From positions 1 through 11,062 of the forward strand of contig CAJOQC010000052.1 of assembly GCA_905236785.1 (NCBI GenBank): 11,062 bases of DNA, given 5' to 3'. The translations under genes were made by a program, and so were the position numbers. This DNA is from an uncultured Selenomonadaceae bacterium. Lineage in GTDB: Bacteria > Bacillota > Negativicutes > Selenomonadales > Selenomonadaceae. Shown here in pieces: positions 1 through 6,876 of this stretch. The notes below the pieces were generated by a model. It was given only the letters and a program-made list of their open reading frames with translations. It did not search any database and was not told the DNA's origin. Within the stretch, counting starts at the first letter, position 1; every line of letters starts with the position of its first letter.

Positions 1-37
1 ACAGTAATAAATTTTAATTTAACGGGAGGAATTTATC

Positions 38-373
38 ATGGTAAAGAAACTTTTATCGGTGTTCATGTTGGCCGCGCTTCTTGTCATATGCGGCGGGCAA
101 AACGGAAAAGCCGAGGCTGGCGAAGTTTATGTCGGCAATTACAGTGACGGTTCGGCAGTGTATCTTTTGACGCATACTGTAAGCCTAAACAGCCGTAACC
201 CCTATTCTTTTAATTGCAGAGTTCGCGCCGGTTGGGATTACTTAAATTATTCCTTCTACCCCTATAACGGCAGCCCCTACTACAGAAATTCCGAAGGTTA
301 CTCCGGCTATGTCCACGGCGGTCAATCCCCGGTGGCGGCCAACATTTACCGCTATGTGGTGAATAATTGGTAA
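38..373 (+). CDS. small secreted tyrosine-rich protein, unknown function
   Basis: This is a 111-residue protein that I cannot assign to a characterised family. Residues 2-4 (VKK) followed by a hydrophobic stretch at about 5-18 form a signal peptide, with a likely signal peptidase I cut after the AEA at residues 25-27. Cys18 lies in the hydrophobic region, but Ile precedes it, so a lipobox is not convincing. The mature part of about 84 residues is rich in Tyr, Asn, Gly and Ser, begins with a VYVGNYSDGS strand-like segment, and has a single Cys at residue 60. The start is supported by GGGAGG at 24-29, eight bases before the ATG. A strong terminator follows at 399-440, so it is the last gene of its transcript. 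It resembles short secreted proteins I recall from Selenomonas-type genomes, but that is memory and not a search. Being a real exported protein is likely; its role is unknown. Confidence 0.8.
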   Translation: MVKKLLSVFMLAALLVICGGQNGKAEAGEVYVGNYSDGSAVYLLTHTVSLNSRNPYSFNCRVRAGWDYLNYSFYPYNGSPYYRNSEGYSGYVHGGQSPVAANIYRYVVNNW

Positions 374-398
374 AGTTTTAAGCGAGCGAGCAAACAAC

Positions 399-440
399 AA
401 AAGCGTCTTTGCCGACAACAAAGACGCTTTTTGTTAGTTT
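399..440 (+). terminator. intrinsic terminator after the small secreted protein gene
   Basis: A perfect 13-bp stem (399-411 with 419-431) with a 7-base loop CCGACAA is followed by a T-rich tail (TGTTAGTTTTG). The stem begins with A residues on the left arm and ends in a T run on the right, so it could also work in the reverse direction. It lies 26 bases after the stop codon of the upstream gene and ends only about 27 bases before the next ATG. Confidence 0.9.
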
Positions 441-467
441 TGTTTGTCGAAGAAAGGCGATGGTGTT

Positions 468-1400
468 ATGAAAAAATTTTTGATTTTGGCAACTATTATT
501 TTATGTTTGGCGACGTATCAAAATGATGATTTTACGGTTAAAGATGCGCCGCCTGCCCTTAATAATCTTGCTCCTTCCGCTCCCTATGATTTTAAGGTAG
601 CCTCCGCAAGCACCCTAAACCATGACGATATAACCGAAAAAATTCGGCGAATATTAAACGACGGCACGGAGTACTCCGTGTACCTTTCCTACCCCCAACA
701 ATCTTCCGAGGCGTATATTTATAATTCCCACGCCATGCGCTCGGCGAGCATGATTAAAGTTTTCGTCTTGGCCGCCGTCATGGAAAAAGCCCGCGACGGC
801 GAACTTGACATTTATGAAACCATGACCGTAAAATCCTCGGACAAAGTGGGGGGCGCGGGGGTGTTGGTGGGCTACCCCACCGGGGCGCAACTTACCATGC
901 GGGAAGTCATGCGCCTTATGATAACCGAAAGCGACAATACGGCCACAAACATGATTATTGACCGAATCGGCATGGCGGCGATTAACGAGTACATTGGGCG
1001 AAACGGCTACAACGACACGGTTTTGCGCCGCAAGATGATGGATATGCAGGCGGTGTCCGAAGGGCGCGAAAATCAATCTTCCTCGGCGGACTTGGGCGCG
1101 TTCTTTTCCCGGCTGTATAATCATGAATGCGTGAGCTACGACTACGACGAAATCATGCTGGAATTTTTGAAGGGGCAAACGGACAGGGATTGTTTCCCCG
1201 CCGCCCTCCCCAACCTAACCATAGCTCATAAAACCGGCGCGCTTATCGGCCTTTACGACGACGGCGGCATAATATACAACAACGGCAACGACATGGTGCT
1301 TGTCATAATGACGGAAAATTACACCAGCGAATATATTGCCATGGAGCGTATGAAAGCCTTTACAAGGGAAGTGGCGGCAAATTATACCGGGGAGCGTTAG
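468..1400 (+). CDS. secreted class A beta-lactamase-fold serine hydrolase
   Basis: The product has 310 residues from the ATG at 468, chosen because GAAAGG at 452-457 is well placed and the signal peptide then starts directly with MKK; an in-frame TTG at 444 has no such support. Residues 4-17 are hydrophobic and act as a signal peptide or anchor; Cys13 is in a poor lipobox. The penicillin-recognising enzyme motifs are present in order: S94-M-I-K97 (catalytic Ser and Lys), S155-D156-N157, and K255-T256-G257. Family knowledge (beta-lactamase2, PF13354 type) predicts acyl-enzyme chemistry on beta-lactams or peptidoglycan-like substrates outside the cytoplasm. The omega-loop region around residues 188-205 reads RRKMMDMQAVSEGREN and does not contain the ExxLN motif that supplies the deacylating Glu in true class A enzymes. 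A DD-peptidase-like or other serine hydrolase role is therefore as likely as resistance. No promoter was found between the upstream terminator and the start. Confidence 0.88.
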   Translation: MKKFLILATIILCLATYQNDDFTVKDAPPALNNLAPSAPYDFKVASASTLNHDDITEKIRRILNDGTEYSVYLSYPQQSSEAYIYNSHAMRSASMIKVFVLAAVMEKARDGELDIYETMTVKSSDKVGGAGVLVGYPTGAQLTMREVMRLMITESDNTATNMIIDRIGMAAINEYIGRNGYNDTVLRRKMMDMQAVSEGRENQSSSADLGAFFSRLYNHECVSYDYDEIMLEFLKGQTDRDCFPAALPNLTIAHKTGALIGLYDDGGIIYNNGNDMVLVIMTENYTSEYIAMERMKAFTREVAANYTGER

Positions 1401-1402
1401 AA

Positions 1403-1465
1403 TTTTCCGCAGGAAAAGCTCTTAGGTTCTCCGTATATACCGCGAACGATATTTCCTTACAGGAA
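1403..1465. other. two small TTCC-GGAA inverted repeats in the gap before metG
   Basis: The 170-base gap between the hydrolase and metG has a perfect 6-bp inverted repeat, TTTTCC-GCA-GGAAAA at 1403-1417, just after the hydrolase stop codon, and a second one, TTCC-TTACA-GGAA at 1453-1465. The centres are about 49 bases apart. Neither is followed by a clear T run, so they are weak as terminators; an operator role is possible but unsupported. Short palindromes of this size also arise by chance. Confidence 0.3.
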
Positions 1466-1507
1466 CAATTCTTCTTTTGCGAGTATAGAAAAATTTATCC
1501 TCCTTCC

Positions 1508-1536
1508 TTGCCAACGGTGTTAAATAGAGATAAAAT
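1508..1536 (+). promoter_or_regulatory. sigma70-type promoter of metG
   Basis: TTGCCA at 1508-1513 (5 of 6 to TTGACA) and TAAAAT at 1531-1536 (5 of 6 to TATAAT) are separated by exactly 17 bases. Transcription would begin near 1543-1544 and leave a leader of about 27 bases. That is too short for a T-box or other tRNA-sensing leader, which many Firmicutes place before aminoacyl-tRNA synthetase genes. Confidence 0.75.
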
Positions 1537-1570
1537 AACGGGCAGTACATTGGGGAGGTTTTACGACAAT

Positions 1571-3520
1571 ATGAACGAGAAAAAAAGTTTTTACATAACA
1601 ACGCCGATTTATTACCCCAGCGCGAAACTGCATATAGGCCATGCCTACTGCACGACCATAGCCGACGCCATTGCCCGTTATAAGCGGCTTGATGGTTTTG
1701 ACGTGTTCTTTTTGACCGGCTCGGACGAGCATGGGCAAAAAATTCAGCGCACCGCCGAAGAAAAGGGTGTAACGCCCATAGAATATGTTGACGGTATTGT
1801 GGCGGGGTTTAAGAATCTTTGGGAACGGCTCAATATATCAAACGATGATTTTATCCGCACCAGCGAAAAACGACATGAAAAAGTGGTGCGGGAAATTTTC
1901 CGCCGAATTTACGAAAAAGGCGATATTTATAAAGGCGAGTACAAAGGGCTTTATTGCACGCCCTGCGAAAGTTATTGGACGAATTTGCAACTTGACGAAA
2001 ACGGCTGTTGCCCGGATTGCCACCGCCCCGTTGAGGAAGTGGCGGAGGAGGCGTATTTTTTCCGTCTGTCAAAATATGCCGACCGTCTCTTAAAGTACAT
2101 CGACGAAAACGAAGATTTTATCTACCCCGTGTCCCGTCGCAACGAAATGATAAACTTTATAAAGCAGGGCTTGGAGGATTTGTGCATTTCCCGCACGTCT
2201 TTTGATTGGGGCATTCCCGTACCCGGCGACGAAAAGCACGTTGTGTATGTTTGGTTCGATGCATTGTCAAATTACCTCACGCCCATCGGCTTTTTGGACG
2301 ACGCGGAGAAATTCGCCAAGTTTTGGCCGGCGGATATTCATTTGGTGGGCAAGGAAATTGTCCGCTTTCACTCGATAATCTGGCCATGCATACTTATGGC
2401 TCTTGATTTGCCCCTCCCCAAGCAGGTCTATGGCCATGGCTGGCTCGTGGTAAAGGGCGACAAAATGAGCAAAAGCAAAGGCAACGTGGTAGACCCGTTG
2501 CTCCTTATCGACGAATTTGGCGCGGACGCTATTCGTTATTTTTTGCTCCGCGAGATAAATTTGGGGCAGGACGGCAATTTTTCGCGGGACGCGCTCATTT
2601 CCCGCATTAACGCGGATTTAGCCAACGATCTTGGCAATTTGCTCCACCGCACCCTGAGCATGATTGGGAAATTCCAAAAAGGCACGGTGACGGAAGGGGC
2701 GAACAATGCCTTTGGCGAAAGTTTGCAAAAGGACGCTTTGGCGGCGGCGAAAAAGTATCGAAAGGAAATGGACAACACGGAGTTGTCCGACGCGGTGAAA
2801 ACCGCCTTTGCCTTTATCGGTCGCGCCAACAAATACATAGACGAAACCGCGCCGTGGGCGTTGGCGAAGGACGAAGGGAAAAAGGACGAACTTGCCGGGG
2901 TGCTTTACAATTTGGCCGAATCCTTGCGTATAATAAGCATAATGATTTTCCCGGTGATGCCCGACACGGCGAAAAAAATTCGCGAGCAACTTAATATACC
3001 CGCCGATTTTGCCGATATAAGCATGGATGAGGCCGAACAATGGGGGCTGTTCCCCAAGGGCGGCATGGTAAATAAGCCCGAACAGCTTTTCCCGCGCATT
3101 GAGGTTGAGGCGGAGGAACACGCGGAAAAAACTGCCAAGGCCGCCAAGAACAACAAAGCCGAAAAAAAACATGAACAGGTGGCAAAAGCCAACGAAAGCG
3201 CATCTCAAATAAGCATGGAGGAATTTGCCAAAATTCATTTGCGCGTGGTGAAAGTATTGGCGGCAGAAGCCGTGCCGAATACGGAAAAACTTCTAAAACT
3301 CACCGTTGACTTGGGCGACGAAAAGCGTGAAATCGTCTCGGGAATTGCCAAACACTACACCCCGGGGGACATTGTGGGCAAGAACGTGGTCATGGTGATA
3401 AACCTAAAGCCCACGAAAATACGCGGTATTCTCTCCCAAGGCATGGTGCTTGCCGCTTCGAAGGGCGAAGATTTGGAACTGATTTCCGTGGATATGCCCG
3501 TGGGCAGCAAGGTAAAATAA
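1571..3520 (+). CDS. metG: methionyl-tRNA synthetase
   Basis: This cytoplasmic class I enzyme charges tRNA-Met with methionine at the expense of ATP. The 649-residue protein has the HIGH motif at residues 21-24, a zinc knuckle formed by C129/C132 and C147/C150, and KMSKS at 298-302. The anticodon-binding helical domain follows, then a Lys/Glu/Ala-rich linker at about 515-545, and a C-terminal EMAPII/Trbp111-like tRNA-binding domain from about 550 to the end, which in this family supports dimerisation and tRNA affinity. The start at 1571 is preferred over an in-frame TTG at 1508 for two reasons: the TTG lies inside the -35 box, and GGGGAGG at 1552-1558 stands 12 bases before the ATG. The length matches the long bacterial form with the appended domain. 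tatD follows after two bases, and the three-gene set probably forms one transcript. Confidence 0.97.
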   Translation: MNEKKSFYITTPIYYPSAKLHIGHAYCTTIADAIARYKRLDGFDVFFLTGSDEHGQKIQRTAEEKGVTPIEYVDGIVAGFKNLWERLNISNDDFIRTSEKRHEKVVREIFRRIYEKGDIYKGEYKGLYCTPCESYWTNLQLDENGCCPDCHRPVEEVAEEAYFFRLSKYADRLLKYIDENEDFIYPVSRRNEMINFIKQGLEDLCISRTSFDWGIPVPGDEKHVVYVWFDALSNYLTPIGFLDDAEKFAKFWPADIHLVGKEIVRFHSIIWPCILMALDLPLPKQVYGHGWLVVKGDKMSKSKGNVVDPLLLIDEFGADAIRYFLLREINLGQDGNFSRDALISRINADLANDLGNLLHRTLSMIGKFQKGTVTEGANNAFGESLQKDALAAAKKYRKEMDNTELSDAVKTAFAFIGRANKYIDETAPWALAKDEGKKDELAGVLYNLAESLRIISIMIFPVMPDTAKKIREQLNIPADFADISMDEAEQWGLFPKGGMVNKPEQLFPRIEVEAEEHAEKTAKAAKNNKAEKKHEQVAKANESASQISMEEFAKIHLRVVKVLAAEAVPNTEKLLKLTVDLGDEKREIVSGIAKHYTPGDIVGKNVVMVINLKPTKIRGILSQGMVLAASKGEDLELISVDMPVGSKVK

Positions 3521-3522
3521 TC

Positions 3523-4290
3523 ATGCTTACGGACACACATTGTCACCTAAACGACGAAAAATTTGCCGACGACCTTGAGGAAGTTTTGGCGCGGGCAAAG
3601 GCGCAGGGCGTAACGCGAATAATAAACATGGGCGACACGCCGAAATCTTCCCGCGCCGCCTTGCTCCTTGCCGAAGAACATGATGGGCTGTTTGCCGCCA
3701 TGGGGGTTCACCCGGAAACCGCCGACGAATACGGCGACGAAGTTGAAAAAGAATTTTCGGAGCTTGCCGCGAACAAAAAAATCGTCGCCGTGGGCGAAAT
3801 AGGCCTTGATTATTATTGGGAAAAGGACAGCGAAAGGCGGCTTTTGCAACAAAAAGTTTTTGTTCGCCAGCTTGACTTGGCGCGTCAACTTCATCTCCCC
3901 GTTTGTATCCATGACCGCGACGCCCATGGCGACACCCTGAAAATTTTGCAAAAAGAAGGGCGCGGGCTAAGGGGCGTGTTGCATTGTTTTTCCGGCAGCG
4001 AAGAAACGGCGCATGAAGTGTGGCGGCTCGGCTTTTTTATCGGCGTTGACGGCCCTTTGACCTACAAAAACGCGGCGAAATTGCCGGAAATTGTGGCAAA
4101 AGCTCCCCGGGACATGGTGCTTATCGAAACCGACGCGCCATATCTTGCTCCCGCCCCCATGCGCGGCAAACGCAACGAGCCGGCTTTTTTGCGGCACGTT
4201 GCCAAAAAAGTGGCGGAACTTTGGCGCGTAACCATTGAAGAAGCTGCCGCCATAACTGCGGCCAACGCCGATAATTTGTATTTTGTATAG
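3523..4290 (+). CDS. tatD: TatD family metal-dependent DNase/hydrolase
   Basis: The 255-residue product belongs to the TatD branch of the amidohydrolase fold, soluble metal-dependent nucleases implicated in DNA turnover and repair. The metal ligands expected for the family are all visible: H6 and H8 in the opening DTHCH, E92 in VGEIGLDYYW, H130 in CIHDRDA, H154 in LHCFSG, and D204 in ETDAPYLAP. Length is typical (about 255-260). The ATG lies two bases after the metG stop, so translation is probably coupled; metG-tatD adjacency is common in Firmicutes. The name TatD is historical, and no role in Tat export is implied. Confidence 0.95.
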   Translation: MLTDTHCHLNDEKFADDLEEVLARAKAQGVTRIINMGDTPKSSRAALLLAEEHDGLFAAMGVHPETADEYGDEVEKEFSELAANKKIVAVGEIGLDYYWEKDSERRLLQQKVFVRQLDLARQLHLPVCIHDRDAHGDTLKILQKEGRGLRGVLHCFSGSEETAHEVWRLGFFIGVDGPLTYKNAAKLPEIVAKAPRDMVLIETDAPYLAPAPMRGKRNEPAFLRHVAKKVAELWRVTIEEAAAITAANADNLYFV

Positions 4291-4322
4291 TTTCAAAAAA
4301 ATCTCGGAGAGGAGGAATTGCC

Positions 4323-5489
4323 ATGCAAACGACGGCTTTTTTGGCGTATTTGCAAAAAATCGCCTCGCGAATATTTGCGGCGGCGTTTTTGCTGTTGATT
4401 TTCTTTTCGTCGGTGTCTTTGGCCGCCGTCACCGTCACCGGCCAAGGGAGCAGCGAGCGGAACGCCCTGCACGACGCAATGCGCCAAGCCATTGAAACGG
4501 AAGTGGGGGCGTACATCGACAGCCGCACCTACATAGACAATTATCAAATGTTAAACGATCGTATCTACGCCCAATCGGCCGGCTATATAAAAAGTTACGA
4601 AGTTTTGAACAAGCACTATGCCAACGGCATTTACAGCGTCACCATAGCGGCGGAGGTAAACTCCGATCGCCTACGGACGGATGTCATGAGCCGTTTGCAA
4701 AAAAAAGCGTTAATCGGCGCGAACATGGCCGACCCGCGCATCGGCATTTTGGCTGTTGACGAAAGAGGCAACGAGGACACCGCCCTTGAAAACATAATAA
4801 TTGCGGGGCTTCAAGAACAGGGCTTTTCGCGGCTTATCGACCTCACGCAAATCGAAGCCTCCGTGCGGCGGCGCATATTAAACGCCGAAATGAATTATGA
4901 CGAACAGTTAAAGAAAATGCTCATGTCCCAATTTCATGTCGATTACATGGTGACGGCGAAAATCTCCCGTACCAACAGCGGCATCGGTAACACGAAAATC
5001 CACGTCCCCGACGACAATTCCCCCGTCAACGACATACCCCTTGAAGTGTTTTTCCCGAAAGTCACGGGGTTAAAACGTTCCCATGTGGATATTTCGGCGC
5101 GAATGTTAAACGTAAACACCGGCGAAATTATCTTTGCCGGCGTTTCGGCAGGTGACGGCACGGGCAGGGACGCGCCCCAAGAAGCCATGCAAAACGCGAC
5201 CCGCGACCTTATCGGCAACCTCTCCGACGCCGCCATAAACAAAGCCGCCAACCCGGAACAACACCTAACGATAATAGTGACCGGCGGGAAACTCGGCTCG
5301 GTGGGGCAAACTTATCGTCGTTTGTCGGAAATTCCCGGCGTCAGCCATGTATTCACCCGCGCCGCCGACGCTTTCGGGAACATTCAAGCCGATGTTGATT
5401 ATTACGGCACGGCCTACGACTTGGCGGAGGAAATGGAACGCATAGGCATAAAAATAAGCGAAATGACTTCTGAGTATATTAAGATTTAA
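4323..5489 (+). CDS. exported FlgT/LPP20-like envelope protein
   Basis: The product has 388 residues. A basic-then-hydrophobic N-terminus (hydrophobic core about 17-33) gives a signal peptide with a probable cut near A34/A35; there is no lipobox Cys. Residues 36-120 look like the FlgT N-terminal/LPP20-type domain: a VTVTGQG strand, a helix rich in Ala and charged residues that leads to a Gly, then a segment ending in YSVTIAAEV. Residues 138-230 resemble the CsgG/TolB-like nucleotide-binding-protein-like fold (IGILAVDERGN, then a long helix). The last 75 residues show a beta-alpha-beta-beta-alpha-beta pattern that suggests a small ferredoxin-like domain. These assignments are from pattern memory. 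GGAGGAA at 4310-4316 sets the start. It lies 32 bases after tatD and probably shares the metG transcript. A periplasmic or outer-membrane-associated role is likely; a flagellar role is not supported, since no flagellar genes are near. Confidence 0.75.
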   Translation: MQTTAFLAYLQKIASRIFAAAFLLLIFFSSVSLAAVTVTGQGSSERNALHDAMRQAIETEVGAYIDSRTYIDNYQMLNDRIYAQSAGYIKSYEVLNKHYANGIYSVTIAAEVNSDRLRTDVMSRLQKKALIGANMADPRIGILAVDERGNEDTALENIIIAGLQEQGFSRLIDLTQIEASVRRRILNAEMNYDEQLKKMLMSQFHVDYMVTAKISRTNSGIGNTKIHVPDDNSPVNDIPLEVFFPKVTGLKRSHVDISARMLNVNTGEIIFAGVSAGDGTGRDAPQEAMQNATRDLIGNLSDAAINKAANPEQHLTIIVTGGKLGSVGQTYRRLSEIPGVSHVFTRAADAFGNIQADVDYYGTAYDLAEEMERIGIKISEMTSEYIKI

Positions 5490-5539
5490 CGGGTGTGTTC
5501 GCTTATGAAAGAATTTACTTTGCCCCTAAAGTAAAAATA

Positions 5540-5588
5540 CCGTCGCCCCCTTCGCCAAAACTTCGCGAAGGGGGCGGCGGTTTATCAT
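5540..5588. terminator. bidirectional terminator between converging units
   Basis: A 16-bp stem (5540-5555 with 5565-5580, one T-G pair) has a 9-base loop. On the + strand the right arm is followed by TTTATCATTTTTT; on the minus strand the arm is followed by TATTTTTAC. It lies between the stop of the + strand operon (5489) and the stop of the minus-strand glycosyltransferase (5585), so it can end both transcripts. The T-rich tail on the + side overlaps the last codons of the minus-strand gene. Confidence 0.88.
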
Positions 5589-6841
5589 TTTTTATGTTTT
5601 GCGTTCTTCGGATCGAGCTTATAATCTGCCATAAGCCGTTTGATGTGTTCTATCACAAAAGGCGCGGTTATTGCGCGACTGCACTCGAACCACTGGTCGC
5701 GCTCGTCTTTATGGCGCGGACACCACAAAAAATCGCCATGGTCGAAATCAAAAGCATCATCATTGCCGCAACCGGTACAAACGTTAAAGTTTATAACTCG
5801 ATACGGCGTGTAAAATTCCATTTCGGGAATGGTAAAACCGCTTATAAGCACAACGGGTTTGCCTACTGCCCAAGCAAGCCAACTCAGTCCGCTGCTCAAG
5901 CCGACAAAGAAATCGGCATACTGCAAAATATTTACCCGTTCCGCAAGAGGAATGTTGCCGGTAAAATCTTCCGCGCCCCAAGGCAACTTGTTGGGATTGT
6001 ACCCCAAGCCGTAACTGCGGTCGCGGTCGATACACAAAACGCGGTAGCCCTGTTCTTTCAAGAATTTGTTCACGTCCATCCAGCCGGTCGGATTGTTCCA
6101 ATACTTTGCCTGCGCCGACGCTTGCGCGGCTATGCAAACATAAGGCTCTTTAATAATCCGTTCTTTTTTCGTCGGCGTAATCTGCGGGCGAATTTCTTTC
6201 GGCTCCAAGCCCAAAATATACGCCACGTTGCGTTGCAAACCGACGGCATGCCAGCTTGTCGGCTGAGAATTGCGGTCATGGCACGGCGAGAAACAACCCA
6301 GGTAATACGACGCATAAATCTCCGGCGGCCTTTCATCCGGGCCTATAAAGTTTATGTCCGGATAGTCAGGTTTTAGCAGTTCGGCAATTTCCGGGCTCAT
6401 GGCGTAATAAATCTCGCACCCGTGCTTTTTCTTGAACTCGCGGGCGTAAGGAATCCATGCGATTGTATCGCCCAAAGCGTTGCTCACGTTCTTTAGGAGT
6501 ATTTTCTTGCCCTTGGCATTGTAGTCATGTTGAAAGATAATTTTGTTGTCCTTCAACACCTCGATGCGCCATGGTATATAATATCGTTTCTTGCTGGCGA
6601 CGGTGATTTTGCTCACCGTTTGGTCGTAAATAACCGTTGAAGTTTGCGTGTCGATAAAACGCACCCGCCAATCACCTTCGGGGACTTTCACCCGCGCCCC
6701 CATGTTAAAATCAAAGCCCAAGCCTTCCACGTTTTGAACGCGCCAAACTATTTCGCCCACGTTTATGTGCATACCGCCGGGGGGCAACTCCGGCTTTTCC
6801 GGCTGTTTTATTTCTTCGGTCTTTTCCTGTTCGTTTTCCAT
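5585..6841 (-). CDS. autotransporter-type heptosyltransferase (Aah/TibC family, GT9-like)
   Basis: The 418-residue protein has no signal peptide, so it is cytoplasmic. After a charged N-terminal tail (1-20), residues 25-115 form a beta-rich domain (WRVRFIDTQT, YYIPWRIEV, FQHDYNAKGK). The GT-B catalytic part starts with NALGDTIAWIPYA at 121-133, where D125 is the likely catalytic Asp. It continues to VGLSSGLSWLAWAVGKPVVL at 313-332, the sugar-nucleotide-binding side. Cysteines C355, C358, C374 and C387 match the four-cysteine iron site known for bacterial autotransporter heptosyltransferases such as TibC. Those enzymes transfer heptose from ADP-heptose to Ser of beta-helical autotransporter passenger domains. 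The start at 6841 has AGGAGC at 6853-6858. It lies 35 bases after serA with no terminator between, so it is probably co-transcribed. No autotransporter is in the window. Confidence 0.88.
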   Translation of the reverse strand: MENEQEKTEEIKQPEKPELPPGGMHINVGEIVWRVQNVEGLGFDFNMGARVKVPEGDWRVRFIDTQTSTVIYDQTVSKITVASKKRYYIPWRIEVLKDNKIIFQHDYNAKGKKILLKNVSNALGDTIAWIPYAREFKKKHGCEIYYAMSPEIAELLKPDYPDINFIGPDERPPEIYASYYLGCFSPCHDRNSQPTSWHAVGLQRNVAYILGLEPKEIRPQITPTKKERIIKEPYVCIAAQASAQAKYWNNPTGWMDVNKFLKEQGYRVLCIDRDRSYGLGYNPNKLPWGAEDFTGNIPLAERVNILQYADFFVGLSSGLSWLAWAVGKPVVLISGFTIPEMEFYTPYRVINFNVCTGCGNDDAFDFDHGDFLWCPRHKDERDQWFECSRAITAPFVIEHIKRLMADYKLDPKNAKHKK

Positions 6842-6876
6842 ATATGCGTATTGCTCCTAAAATTTATACTTTCATT

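Noticed and set aside
654..1178. Open frame of 174 codons antisense to the serine hydrolase gene
   Set aside because: It overlaps the catalytic motifs of the real gene and has His/Arg-rich shadow composition with no start signal.
468..1400. Calling the hydrolase a functional beta-lactamase resistance gene
   Set aside because: The general-base Glu motif of class A enzymes is not visible, so resistance cannot be claimed from sequence.
1400..1570. T-box or SAM riboswitch before metG
   Set aside because: No T-box-like anti-terminator and T-tract pair was seen, and the best promoter lies only 35 bases before the start codon.
5495..6376. Open frame of 293 codons on the + strand antisense to the heptosyltransferase gene
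   Set aside because: It begins inside the terminator region, has a composition of Arg, Lys and His clusters typical of a reversed coding strand, matches no family I know, and lies wholly over a convincing gene.
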